A stretch of 64,000 bases of DNA, from assembly GCF_002944315.1 (NCBI RefSeq), contig NZ_CP024314.1:1550001-1614000 (forward strand). The letters run 5' to 3'. The position numbers were made by a program, and so were the translations under genes. This document shows, one piece after another, positions 38,109 through 47,076 of the stretch; position 1 is the stretch's first letter, and every line of letters starts with the position of its first letter. The notes under the pieces were generated by a model. The model had not been told where the DNA came from. It did no database searches and saw only the letters and a list, made by a program, of their open reading frames with translations. This stretch comes from Rhizobium sp. NXC24 (lineage in GTDB: Bacteria; Pseudomonadota; Alphaproteobacteria; Rhizobiales; Rhizobiaceae).

Positions 38109-38912
38109 ATGGCGCCGCGTTCGTTCTGGAAAGGCTATCTCAAACTTTCGCTCGTGACCTGCCCCGTCGCGATGGCGCCGGCCGTCTCCGCGAATGAGAA
38201 GATCCGATTCCACACCCTCAATCGCGAGACCCGGAACCGCGTCGTCAGCCAATATGTCGATTCCGTCACCGGCAACGCCGTGAAGGAGGATGACGAGGTC
38301 AAAGGCTATGAGCGTGGCGAGGGCGATTATGTGCTGATCGAAGACGACGAACTGGATTCCGTCGCGCTCGAGAGCACCCGCACGATCGATATCGATGTCT
38401 TCGCACCGCGCGATTCCATCGAATGGATCTGGCTCGACCAGCCGCATTATCTGACCCCGGACGATCCCGTCGGCGAGGAAGCCTTCTGTGTCATCCGCGA
38501 TGCCATGGCGGCGACCGGGACCGTCGGCATCTCCCGCCTTGTCATGTATCGCCGCGAGCGGGCCGTCATGCTCGAGCCTCGGGACAAAGGCATCGTGTTA
38601 TGGACATTGCGGTACGGCGACGAGGTTCGCGACGAAGCCATCTATTTCGAAACGATCAAGGCGGACAAGACCGATCCGTCCTTGATGTCGCTTGTCCTGC
38701 AATTGATCGACGAGCAGACGAAGCCCTGGACGCCGTCGATGGCAAGCGACCCGGTGCAGGACAAGCTGCATGAACTGATTGCCGCGAAAAAGAAGGGCCG
38801 CAAACGGCCGGCCAAAGCCAAGCCGGAAGCCGAAGCGCCGCCGAGCAACGTCATCAACATCCTGGATGCATTGAAAAAGAGCGTGGCCGCTGCCTCGAAA
38901 GCCAAGCGCTAA
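38109..38912 (+). CDS. ku: Ku-type DNA end-binding protein (copy 1)
   Basis: 267 residues, ATG at 38109. The Ku core is recognisable from the first residues (SFWKGYLKLSLVTCPVAM) through FHTLNRETRNRV and YERGEGDYVLIEDDELD. The basic C-terminus (KKKGRKRPAKAKP) is typical of bacterial Ku and helps threading on DNA and LigD recruitment. Acts in non-homologous end joining. On the strand opposite to the LigD-Ku unit 3 kb away, under its own stress promoter. It is clearly different in sequence from the second Ku. Confidence 0.95.
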   Translation: MAPRSFWKGYLKLSLVTCPVAMAPAVSANEKIRFHTLNRETRNRVVSQYVDSVTGNAVKEDDEVKGYERGEGDYVLIEDDELDSVALESTRTIDIDVFAPRDSIEWIWLDQPHYLTPDDPVGEEAFCVIRDAMAATGTVGISRLVMYRRERAVMLEPRDKGIVLWTLRYGDEVRDEAIYFETIKADKTDPSLMSLVLQLIDEQTKPWTPSMASDPVQDKLHELIAAKKKGRKRPAKAKPEAEAPPSNVINILDALKKSVAAASKAKR

Positions 38913-39019
38913 CGCAATTCCAGGCAAAGCGCATAGCAGTTTTCTGTCCGGAATTTCGAGTAGACCAGCAATGGCCATCCACCTTGTCCGGCAACAATGC
39001 AATCTCCCTGCATAGTAGC

Positions 39020-39646
39020 TCAAAACGAAGCATAGTAATTTATGAGGGCTTGACCATCAGGAGAAAGCCAGTCGGACGCCCCTTCAATGAAGCCCGCGAT
39101 CCGGCCTTTCGGGGTTAGAAGATAGGTGATCGGCATGCCGTATAGCGGCAGCGGCGCTTCAGCGGGTGCTTGCGGTTGCGTGAGCGACGCGCTCGGATCG
39201 ATCAGGACACGAAGATGCTTGATCCCCAGGTCTTGAACAAATTCAGCGACCCGAGCACCGTCTGAGAGATCGACGCAAACGGCAACGACGGTGGCTTGGC
39301 TACCCATTTGGCGTGAAAATTTATCAAGTGCCGGCAGATCGGTACGGCAGGCGACGCACCAAGTAGCCCAGAGATTAATGAGCGTTACCCGCCCCGGCTC
39401 CGGTCGAAAATCGAGCTGGTTTCCACGAAGATCCGCGAGTTTTGTCGGCTGCAGGTTTCTTGCAGGCTCCAGCAGCGTAAATTGGTGCCGCACGTTTTCA
39501 AAGACGGGAGGGTCATCGCTCGCCTTCGCAAGATCCGACCGCGACAGGAAGGAAAGCGCGGCGCCACTGGCCATTCCGCGCAGCAATGTCCGCCGGCTGT
39601 AGGTTACACGCGACCGATGGCTAGGCATGAATATAGGCCCAACCAT
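39020..39646 (-). CDS. TlpA-like thioredoxin-fold protein with Tat-type signal
   Basis: 208 residues if started at 39646; the ATG at 39628 (202 residues) is possible. The signal region has a twin-arginine motif SRRTLLRG (residues 17-24). The thioredoxin-fold domain has the active-site WCVAC (Cys97, Cys100) and a cis-Pro GMPITYLL. It is a periplasmic thiol-disulfide protein. The start overlaps the DsrE-like gene by 8-26 bp, so the two are coupled. The substrate is unknown; the neighbours suggest sulfur or thiol chemistry. Confidence 0.85.
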   Translation of the reverse strand: MVGPIFMPSHRSRVTYSRRTLLRGMASGAALSFLSRSDLAKASDDPPVFENVRHQFTLLEPARNLQPTKLADLRGNQLDFRPEPGRVTLINLWATWCVACRTDLPALDKFSRQMGSQATVVAVCVDLSDGARVAEFVQDLGIKHLRVLIDPSASLTQPQAPAEAPLPLYGMPITYLLTPKGRIAGFIEGASDWLSPDGQALINYYASF

Positions 39647-40118
39647 GTTCCTCGAGGTCGATCAATCGCCCGACACCGTAGGGCACGACCGTGACCCCTT
39701 CGATCAGCGGCAGCGGATGGCCTTCCTTCTGCTCGGCAATTGCCTTCGAAGAACCGCACATGCTGAGCGTGATGCCTGGAACTATCGTGCGCAGGGCCGC
39801 TATGGCATCCTTCAGCGGCGACGTGTCGTCTCGAAACATCTCGATTCCAGCAGCGTTGGCAACGATCTCGATCGAAATGCCTTCGTGCTTGGATTTATAA
39901 TATTGGGCTGCGTTGATGGAACCGCTGATGGCATGTTTCATGGCCGTGACATCATTGCTGTCCACTTGAAACACGACCTTATGTTCCTGCGGCTTTGATT
40001 GCGTTGCGAAAGCGGGCGCGATCGCCGAAGCCCACCCCAGCATCGCAGCGATTGCCAAAGCAAATAGTACAGGCGCCAATGTAGATGGCGAGGACTTGAT
40101 CGGATTGCGCTTGTTCAT
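39621..40118 (-). CDS. Exported DsrE/F-like protein
   Basis: 165 residues. A hydrophobic N-terminal segment (residues 13-38) ending in AFA is a signal peptide or anchor. The mature part follows the DsrE/F-like pattern, with KVVFQVDSND near the start and a single cysteine, Cys121, in LSMCGSSKA, the place where sulfur-relay DsrE proteins carry persulfide. It lies in a doxX-dsrE-tlpA operon. Sulfur carrier in the periplasm is an inference. Confidence 0.78.
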   Translation of the reverse strand: MNKRNPIKSSPSTLAPVLFALAIAAMLGWASAIAPAFATQSKPQEHKVVFQVDSNDVTAMKHAISGSINAAQYYKSKHEGISIEIVANAAGIEMFRDDTSPLKDAIAALRTIVPGITLSMCGSSKAIAEQKEGHPLPLIEGVTVVPYGVGRLIDLEEHGWAYIHA

Positions 40119-40139
40119 ATGTTCACTCGAACCCGACGG

Positions 40140-40523
40140 TTAGCGGGTTTGAATAAGCTGGCTGCGCTGCATAAAAGCTAGACCGCCTGCGACAGCGCCC
40201 AAAATGATCGTGTGTATGACATCGCCATGCAACGCCAAGAGTTGTGTGAAGAATGCCCCAACACAAACGCCTGTAAGCAGAATAGCGCCAATGGCCGACC
40301 GGCGTGGCCAGATGGTCAGGCCTGCTCCGGCCAATTCAACAACTGCCGTGAAATAACGAAACCATTGGCCGAGACCGATAGTGTCAAACTCCTGAACCAT
40401 TTGAGGCACGCCGGCGATTTTTGCGAGCGCTGCGGCAGCAAAGAGGGCCGCGAGAATGACGCGCATGCCGATCAGAGCAGCCGTCTTCGGCGACCATTTT
40501 CTTGGCAAAGCATATTCAGACAT
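40140..40523 (-). CDS. DoxX-family membrane protein
   Basis: 127 residues from the ATG at 40523, which has GGAAGGA at 8 bp; an upstream in-frame start at 40556 is not supported. Four hydrophobic segments, with the DoxX-type GMRVILAALFAAAALAKIAG start. DoxX proteins act with redox or sulfur-handling partners. First gene of the operon, divergent from a LysR gene. Confidence 0.85.
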   Translation of the reverse strand: MSEYALPRKWSPKTAALIGMRVILAALFAAAALAKIAGVPQMVQEFDTIGLGQWFRYFTAVVELAGAGLTIWPRRSAIGAILLTGVCVGAFFTQLLALHGDVIHTIILGAVAGGLAFMQRSQLIQTR

Positions 40524-40602
40524 AACGAATTCCTTCCGGGGTGATATTGCAAACAAAAAATCATGGTTTACGAATTCGCGTCAGATCTGCATTTAGGAAC
40601 AT

Positions 40603-41511
40603 ATGGTTGCTGATATGGAAACCTTCTCGGGCTCGATCGATGACGTACGCGCCTTTTGCGCCGTTGTTGACTTTGCAACACTATCGGCGGCAGCTCGGCA
40701 ATTGAACGAGACCAAAGGCAGCATCAGTCGGCGGATTTCGCGACTCGAGAAGGCGGTTGGCGTCCGGTTGCTTTCACGCTCTCCCCGCTCCGTCTCTTGT
40801 ACCGCCGAAGGACTGGAATTCTACGATAAGGCCATGCCTGCCTTGGCGCTGCTTGATGACGCCGGAGCGAGTGTCCGGAGGTCCCGGTCGATCGCGCGTG
40901 GGACGATCCGAATAACCGCGCCTATTGATATCGCGATCGAGGTGTTGCCGGAGATTATCACGTCGTTTCGGCAGGATTATCCGCAGATCGCCATTGAGGT
41001 TATCGCAACGGACGCGACATTGGATCCTGTCGCACATCGCATCGATCTCGCGCTCAGAGTGGGCTTGGCACAAATGCCCGATATGCAGTTTCAAGCATTT
41101 CCTATCGCGGAAATGAAAGTCAGCATGTTCGCGGCGCCATCCTATCTGCGAGGGAGCGGTCCCATCGAGGTTCCAGCAGATCTCGAGCGACATGCGCTTG
41201 TTCTGCCGCGCGAGCGACCGGGCGTGACACACCTCTCGCTCTCCAACGGCGCGCGAGAAGAAAGGGTCTCTCTGCGCGCCGACGTGCGAGCAAGCGACTT
41301 CGCATGCGTATTAAAACTCGCGGAGGCCGGGGCTGGAATCGCGCCTCTTCCCGAAATTGTCGTTGTCAATTCGGTCTCGACCGGGAGGCTCGTTCGCGTC
41401 CTGCCCGATTGGAGTTGGTCGGGTCTCACGCTCCACGCAATCAGCGCACCCGGACGGCAGATGACCGCTCGCGCAAAGGCATTTCGCGATTACATCAAAG
41501 CCCGGCTCTAG
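40603..41511 (+). CDS. LysR-family transcriptional regulator
   Basis: 302 residues (298 if the second ATG is used). N-terminal HTH (DFATLSAAARQLNETKGSISRRISRLEKAVG) and a C-terminal effector domain of the AaeR/DsdC-like subgroup. Divergent from the doxX-dsrE-tlpA operon, 79 bp apart, and so its probable regulator. Its stop overlaps the convergent ligD stop by 4 bp. Confidence 0.9.
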   Translation: MVADMETFSGSIDDVRAFCAVVDFATLSAAARQLNETKGSISRRISRLEKAVGVRLLSRSPRSVSCTAEGLEFYDKAMPALALLDDAGASVRRSRSIARGTIRITAPIDIAIEVLPEIITSFRQDYPQIAIEVIATDATLDPVAHRIDLALRVGLAQMPDMQFQAFPIAEMKVSMFAAPSYLRGSGPIEVPADLERHALVLPRERPGVTHLSLSNGAREERVSLRADVRASDFACVLKLAEAGAGIAPLPEIVVVNSVSTGRLVRVLPDWSWSGLTLHAISAPGRQMTARAKAFRDYIKARL

Positions 41512-44048
41512 TGCGCTCTACTCTTTCTGGATTTTGCTTTTTCCAAAGGCGCTGCGGCTGCCCGAAAATCTTCCCAAGGGTCGGAGCGAAGCGCCGCGAG
41601 CCGGTTGGGAGTATTATTGACCGTGAAGTAGGCCGGCCCGATCGCGGGACTGAGTTCATCCCAGGCGAGTGGCATCGAGACCGCGGCACCCGGCCGCGCT
41701 CGCGTCGAATAGGGCGCCACCGCCGTCGAACCGCGCTGGTTGCGCAGATAGTCGACCAGGATTTTACCCTGGCGCTTCGATTTGGTGATGGTGGAAACGT
41801 AGCGCTCGGGACTGTCGGCGGCCATCTGATCGGCAATGGATTTCGTGAAGGCTTTAACGGCCGGCCAGTCTGCCGTTGGTTTCAATGGCGACACGACATG
41901 CAGACCCTTGCCGCCTGACGTCTTGATGAAGGCGGCAAGGCCAGCCTCTTGCAGGCGGTTGCGCGTTTCTTCCGCCGCTTCGGTCACCCGCTCCCAGAGC
42001 ACGCCGGGACCGGGATCGAGATCCATGATGATCATGTCGGGATGTTCCCAATCGGCGATTGTAATGCCCCAGGGGTGGAGTTCCAACGATCCCGCCTGCA
42101 CGAGACCAAGCAAGCCATCGAGATCATCGATGCTGACCAAAGGGGCCTCATCCTTTTCCTTCGGATCATGGATGAGAACGATGTTCTTGTTCAGGCCTTT
42201 CCATGCGTGCTTCTGGAAAAAGCTTTGGCCATTGATGCCGTCGGGACAACGCAGCAAAGCCAATGGCCGCTGCACGACGAATGGTGCCATGTATTTCCAG
42301 ATATCGGTGTAATAATCGGCGAGACCTTCCTTGGTAACGCCCTCGTCCGGCCAATAGATACGATCGGGGTGCGTGAGAACGACCGTCCGCTTCGGCAGCT
42401 CGGGTTCCGTAGCCGAACTGGCGGAGGTTTCTCGCACAATTTCGGTCGCCCGCTTGTCTTCGCGCAGACCGCGGAATGCGGCGTGCCGGAGCAGGCCATC
42501 CGCTGTCCAGGTGCGGAACTCGATTTCAGCGACCAGTTCCGGACGAACGAAACGGACGCCGCGCGCTTCGTCGGCACCAAGGCGTTTGTCGAACGGGCTT
42601 TCATCCGCCCGCATGGCTTCGAGTTGAGAATAGAGATCTTCGGCAACCTTGTTGGTAAACCCCGTGCCGACGCGACCGACATGTTGCAGCCCGCTCTTGT
42701 CGAAAATGCCGAGCACGAGGGAGCCGATCGCCTTGCGCGCCGTCGATGACGGGACATAACCTGCAATCACGAACTCCTGCCGGAAGGAACATTTCGACTT
42801 CAGCCAACCTTTGCCGCGGCCTGAGCGATAGGGTTCATCGGCGCGCTTCGACACGATGCCTTCCAGGCTTAGGCGGCAGGCATGCTCCAGCATGAGTTCG
42901 CCATCGGCATCGAAATCGCTGCTGAAGCGGAGTTTGCCATTCCCTGAAGGTACGATCCTCTCCAGCATTTTTTTTCGTTCCGTCAGCGGCGCATCGCGCA
43001 GATCATATCCATCGAGATAAAGGAGATCGAAGACATAAAGGACGAAACGATCGTTCCTGCCGTCGCTCAGATCGGCCTGCAGGGCTGAAAAATCCGATGC
43101 GCCGGAACCGGTCTCGACCACCAATTCGCCATCCATAAGCAGCGTCTTGACGGGAAGACGGGCGAGCTCGGTAAGAAGCGTTTTCCCGAATTTTTCCGAC
43201 CAGTCGAGACCGCTGCGCGTCAGCAACTTGACGCGCCCGTCCTCGATGCGGACCTGCAGGCGATAGCCGTCGAACTTGATCTCGTGGAGCCATTGCTTCC
43301 CGCTCGGTGGCGTCTTCGTCAGCGTCGCCAAGGTCGGCGGCACGAAATCAGGCAAAGCTGATTTCCTGGCCTTTTTCACGGACGAAGGATCAGCCGAAGT
43401 TTTCACTGTGGCCCGTTGGGGTTGCTTGCCACTATTCGACGGTTGCTCGATCTTGCCCGTCTTCGAAGACCATCCGGGTTTTTCGCCTTCGAGTTCTTCG
43501 ATCAACCGACCCGTCTTCACCGATTCCGGTCGCTCTTCGAGAATATCATCCGCACCCTCGGGGCGGGCCGCCTCATCGTCGCCTTTGATGAGCAGCCAAT
43601 TGTCTTTCTTCTCCCGGGCGCGCCTTGCCATGCGGACCAGATGCCAGCGCCCGTGGAGCTTCTCGCCATGCAGCTCGAGTTCGATGTGACCCTTGTTGAA
43701 GCCCTTGTGCGGATCGCCGTCCGGCTCCCAGGTACCGCGATCCCAGACGATCACCGAGCCGCCGCCATATTCGCCCTTGGGAATCGTGCCCTCGAAATCA
43801 CCATAGTCGAGCGGGTGATCTTCTACCTGGACTGCCAGGCGTTTTTCGCTCGGAACCAGGCTCGGACCCTTTGCGACCGCCCAGCTCTTCAAAACACCGT
43901 CAAGCTCCAAGCGAAAATCATAGTGCAGCCGGCGCGCTGCATGTTTCTGGATGACAAAGCTGTTCTGCGCGGCTGTCTTGCGCGTGCGTCCCCTCGGCTC
44001 GGATGTCTTCGAGAAATCCCGCTTTTCGCGATAGGTCTCAAGCGCCAT
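41508..44048 (-). CDS. ligD: Multifunctional ATP-dependent DNA ligase D
   Basis: 846 residues in the order phosphoesterase, ligase, polymerase. The PE domain is at about residues 30-160 (HYDFRLELDGVLKSWAVAKGPS). The ligase nucleophile lies in EIKFDGYR (Lys of KFDG). The C-terminal primase-polymerase domain carries the DLDPGP metal motif. It processes and seals broken ends together with Ku. The gene follows ku copy 2 by 3 bp in one transcription unit. Confidence 0.96.
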   Translation of the reverse strand: MALETYREKRDFSKTSEPRGRTRKTAAQNSFVIQKHAARRLHYDFRLELDGVLKSWAVAKGPSLVPSEKRLAVQVEDHPLDYGDFEGTIPKGEYGGGSVIVWDRGTWEPDGDPHKGFNKGHIELELHGEKLHGRWHLVRMARRAREKKDNWLLIKGDDEAARPEGADDILEERPESVKTGRLIEELEGEKPGWSSKTGKIEQPSNSGKQPQRATVKTSADPSSVKKARKSALPDFVPPTLATLTKTPPSGKQWLHEIKFDGYRLQVRIEDGRVKLLTRSGLDWSEKFGKTLLTELARLPVKTLLMDGELVVETGSGASDFSALQADLSDGRNDRFVLYVFDLLYLDGYDLRDAPLTERKKMLERIVPSGNGKLRFSSDFDADGELMLEHACRLSLEGIVSKRADEPYRSGRGKGWLKSKCSFRQEFVIAGYVPSSTARKAIGSLVLGIFDKSGLQHVGRVGTGFTNKVAEDLYSQLEAMRADESPFDKRLGADEARGVRFVRPELVAEIEFRTWTADGLLRHAAFRGLREDKRATEIVRETSASSATEPELPKRTVVLTHPDRIYWPDEGVTKEGLADYYTDIWKYMAPFVVQRPLALLRCPDGINGQSFFQKHAWKGLNKNIVLIHDPKEKDEAPLVSIDDLDGLLGLVQAGSLELHPWGITIADWEHPDMIIMDLDPGPGVLWERVTEAAEETRNRLQEAGLAAFIKTSGGKGLHVVSPLKPTADWPAVKAFTKSIADQMAADSPERYVSTITKSKRQGKILVDYLRNQRGSTAVAPYSTRARPGAAVSMPLAWDELSPAIGPAYFTVNNTPNRLAALRSDPWEDFRAAAAPLEKAKSRKSRAH

Positions 44049-44051
44049 GGA

Positions 44052-44891
44052 TCAACCTGCCTTTCGCTGCCGGGAAGCATGGGAAGCGGATCGTTTCGGT
44101 GTTTGCTTCTTTTCGCCCTTGAAGCCGGCGCTTTGGCGAAGCGCCTCCATGAGATCGACAACCTTTTCCGGTTTGCGCTCTTTGCGGACAGTAATTTTGC
44201 GGCCTTCAAGCTTCGCCTTGATCAGCTCGGTGAGTGCCGCCTCATAGCGATCATCAAACGTCTGAGCGTCGAACGTGCCGCTTTTCGTGGTGATGATATG
44301 CTTTGCGAGATCAAGCATTTCACCCGTGATTTTGATGTCTGGTACATCCTCGAAAGCCTTGTCCGCGGAGCGGACCTCGTAATCGAAGTTCAGCGTCGTC
44401 GCGAGCAGCCCCTTGTCGTAGGGACGGATCAGCAACGTCCGCAGGCGCCGGAAAAGCACCGTTCGCGCGATGGCTGCGACCTTCTTCTTCTGCATGCCGT
44501 CTCGGATCAACGCAAAGGCTTCTTCGCTGCCGCGATCGCTCGGGGCGAGATAGTAGGGCTTGTCGAAATAGACGTCGTCGATATCGGAGAATTCAACAAA
44601 TGCCTGGAGATGAAGGGTCTTGTCGCTTCCAGGAACAACGGCAGCAATTTCGTCCGGCTCAAAGATCACGTAGTCGTCCTTGCCGACTTCGTAGCCTTTG
44701 ACCTGGTCCTCGCGTCCGACGGGTTTCCCACTGCTGCTGTCTACGAATTCGCGCCGGACACGATTGCCCGTCGCACGATTGATGGTGTGAAAAGAAACAC
44801 GCTCTGATGTCGATGACGCGGTATAAAGCGCCACGGGACAAGTCACCAAACCGAATTGCAAGTAACCCTTCCATTGGGCACGCGGCGACAT
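44052..44891 (-). CDS. ku: Ku-type DNA end-binding protein (copy 2)
   Basis: 279 residues from the ATG at 44891 (MSPRAQWKGYLQFGLVTCPVAL); a start eight codons earlier adds nothing homologous. Ku core landmarks FHTINRATGNRV and YEVGKDDYVIFEPDE; basic C-terminus (TPKRSASHASRQRK). It is in an operon with ligD. Sequence similarity to copy 1 is only partial, so heterodimer or division of labour is possible, as described for S. meliloti Ku proteins. Confidence 0.95.
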   Translation of the reverse strand: MSPRAQWKGYLQFGLVTCPVALYTASSTSERVSFHTINRATGNRVRREFVDSSSGKPVGREDQVKGYEVGKDDYVIFEPDEIAAVVPGSDKTLHLQAFVEFSDIDDVYFDKPYYLAPSDRGSEEAFALIRDGMQKKKVAAIARTVLFRRLRTLLIRPYDKGLLATTLNFDYEVRSADKAFEDVPDIKITGEMLDLAKHIITTKSGTFDAQTFDDRYEAALTELIKAKLEGRKITVRKERKPEKVVDLMEALRQSAGFKGEKKQTPKRSASHASRQRKAG

Positions 44892-44923
44892 CCGACAAAT
44901 CTCCGGTGAAACCAATAGACTTG

Positions 44924-44948
44924 AACGATATCTCGCGGTTTTTGTTCC
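44924..44948 (-). promoter_or_regulatory. Sigma-EcfG-type promoter of the ku-ligD operon
   Basis: On the minus strand GGAAC (44948-44944), 16-bp spacer, CGTT (44927-44924). Exact consensus, 33 bp before the Ku ATG. Confidence 0.8.
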
Positions 44949-45116
44949 GGCACGTCAGTCAGTTTTGTTCGCTGGCTCCCTTCCTTTCAGATGGGACGAG
45001 GCGCAAAGGCAATAGAGTTCAATTGATAGGCCGGAATGCATTTGCGCGGGACTTTGCCAGCGGCTTGACTATTGCCCTTCATCATGAGAACATAAAGTGA
45101 ACAAATGGAGGTATCC

Positions 45117-45290
45117 ATGACGAAAACGGAACAAGTCATAGAACGCGCCATGACGTTTGTCGCAGTCTCGAAAGCGCTGCGGGAACGTGAACAGGAACGG
45201 CGCGCCGCCTGGAAGCGCCGCGTCGATATCAGCCGACCGCTGCCGCCCTTGCCGCGCGGCGTGCAACTTTCCTTCAAGTTGGATCGATGA
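45117..45290 (+). CDS. Small basic hypothetical protein
   Basis: 57 residues from the ATG at 45117 with GGAGG at 4-5 bp. Highly charged helix (SKALREREQERRAAWKRRVD) followed by a proline-rich tail. No family recognised. Lies among stress-type genes but no consensus stress promoter was seen before it. Confidence 0.5.
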   Translation: MTKTEQVIERAMTFVAVSKALREREQERRAAWKRRVDISRPLPPLPRGVQLSFKLDR

Positions 45291-45396
45291 TGCGGCGAAT
45301 GAGACCTGGCTTTCGCAGATGACGAACGTCCGCGGCGTAGGCTGCCTTTCGGCCGAACAGGTGGCGGTATAGTGAAGCAGAATTGGGATCGCACGG

Positions 45397-45421
45397 GGAA
45401 CCGCGGCGGGGCGATGGCGTT
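45397..45421 (+). promoter_or_regulatory. Sigma-EcfG-type promoter before the RMF-like gene
   Basis: GGAAC (45397-45401), 16-bp spacer, CGTT (45418-45421), 22 bp before the ATG; the predicted transcript starts just ahead of the GGAGG. Confidence 0.8.
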
Positions 45422-45442
45422 TTCTTACAGGAGGACAATGCC

Positions 45443-45727
45443 ATGGCAAAATATGATCCGACGTCACCGGTCCCGACTCCGGACGCGGGGCTCCCCAATC
45501 CCATTCAGCCACCTTCGGTGGAGCCGCCCAAGATAGAGGGTGCAGGAAATGGTACTGGCGGCGAGGACGATGATGAAGCCGCCTATGCGCGCGGCGTTGA
45601 AGCCGGAAAAAGGGAGACTGAGGCGGAGAAGAATCCCTATCCAGAGGAAAGCAGTCGCGCCAAAGCATATGAGCACGGCTATCTGGATGGGCAGAAGATA
45701 AGGAGCGACGACAAGCCGCCGCATTGA
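45443..45727 (+). CDS. Small acidic protein with ribosome-modulation-factor-like C-terminus
   Basis: 94 residues from the ATG at 45443, SD GGAGG. The N-terminal half is a proline-rich acidic linker. The C-terminal half (AYARGVEAGKRE...NPYP...AKAYEHGYLDG) follows the RMF/CrpP-like pattern of AxxxGxxA, NPY and a final A-x-x-x-G repeat. RMF dimerises ribosomes in stationary phase. The stress promoter fits that idea, but the similarity is judged by eye. Confidence 0.6.
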   Translation: MAKYDPTSPVPTPDAGLPNPIQPPSVEPPKIEGAGNGTGGEDDDEAAYARGVEAGKRETEAEKNPYPEESSRAKAYEHGYLDGQKIRSDDKPPH

Positions 45728-45893
45728 AATCACGCCCATGACCATTTTCACGAACGCGGCAGACTGCATTGGCCTGTCGCGAGCGTGCGCACCTAAATGA
45801 TAGCTGGGAAACACCTTGATATCAGGGCGATCTGATCGAGTTCGTGCTCGGTTTCAATGCCTGTAGAGCCGTCGCCTCTCAGCCATCGATTAC

Positions 45894-46934
45894 CTATTCG
45901 TCAGGCCTGTCGGCAAAATGAGAGACGGCAAACTCGGCGACTTTTTTATTCGATTTGCGCGCATCCTCTATCCAGAACGGGAAGATTTGCCACTGATGGA
46001 TCATGCCCGGCCAAACCTCCGTAGTAACGTCGACCCCGGCCCCGCGCGCCTTGTCTTCCAGCCGGCGCGTGTCATCGAGCAGCGTTTCGCGCGAACCAAC
46101 CTGCAGGAGTAAGGGCGGAAAGCCGGTCATATCGGCATAGAGCGGGGACCGCTCGGGAGAGACCGGAGATTTGTCGCCGAGGTAGGCGTTGCGGATGATC
46201 TCCAGCTCGGCCTTGCCCATGAACGGATCGTTCCCGGCATTTGTGGTCATGGAGTCACCCGTTGCAGCGAAATCGGTCACCGGGCTCATCGCGACTACGG
46301 CCGCTGGCAAGGATGCCTTGATCCGAAGCTGGTTGAGAGTGGCCTCGATGGCCAGTGTTCCGCCCACCGACTCCCCGGCAATCACCACGTTCTCGGCCTT
46401 ATATCCTGAGGCAAGAAGCCAACGATAGGCCGCCAGAGTGTCATCGATCTGGGCCGGGTACTTATTCTCCGGCAGCAGGCGATAATCGACCAAGAGCACA
46501 TCGGCTGACGCAGCCTTCGCAAAGGAGCCCGCTATATTCCGGTGTGTTCTGAGCGAGCCGCTGTAGAACCCTCCTCCGTGGAGATAGAGAATCGCGCGCC
46601 GACCAATAGGATGGTGCAGTCGTGCGGGCCATATTAGATCGGCGTCGACCCCGTTGGCATCGACATGACGGATCTGGACGCGCGTCGGATCCGGCGTAGA
46701 CGCCATAAGCCTTTCGAAAGCGGCCCGCCGCTGGCGAAGGTCCTGCGGGGCATAGGTCTGCCCCAAGACCTCGATGAGTTTCTGGATCTGATTGTCCGAG
46801 GCTTTCGTCTGTGAAGCGGCATCAAGCGCATAAGCCGTTGACGTCGGCAGTGCCGGCGAAAGAGCCATGGCGACTGCTGCGATCGAGGTCGTCACAAAAA
46901 GGCGCATGAAGCGAAAAAACCAAAATCCGTTCAT
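45894..46934 (-). CDS. Exported alpha/beta hydrolase (hormone-sensitive lipase type)
   Basis: 346 residues from the ATG at 46934; the longer frame to 47186 is not protein-like. A hydrophobic signal-like region covers residues 10-35. The HSL oxyanion motif HGGGF, the nucleophile elbow GESVGG, and a catalytic Asp/His set near the C-terminus (LLDD, GMIHQW) are present. An esterase of unknown substrate. No obvious partner genes. Confidence 0.85.
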   Translation of the reverse strand: MNGFWFFRFMRLFVTTSIAAVAMALSPALPTSTAYALDAASQTKASDNQIQKLIEVLGQTYAPQDLRQRRAAFERLMASTPDPTRVQIRHVDANGVDADLIWPARLHHPIGRRAILYLHGGGFYSGSLRTHRNIAGSFAKAASADVLLVDYRLLPENKYPAQIDDTLAAYRWLLASGYKAENVVIAGESVGGTLAIEATLNQLRIKASLPAAVVAMSPVTDFAATGDSMTTNAGNDPFMGKAELEIIRNAYLGDKSPVSPERSPLYADMTGFPPLLLQVGSRETLLDDTRRLEDKARGAGVDVTTEVWPGMIHQWQIFPFWIEDARKSNKKVAEFAVSHFADRPDE

Positions 46935-47076
46935 ACGATTAGCCTTTCTGCCGCGGACGCTAGACGCAGTATCATATTCCCACGGTCGCAGAATTGATGC
47001 CTGAGTCAAGCGTGGTGCACGCGGCAGGAGAGCCTGCCTGACGCTCCTGGCTTGGCGGAATTCTGAAACTCGAAGC

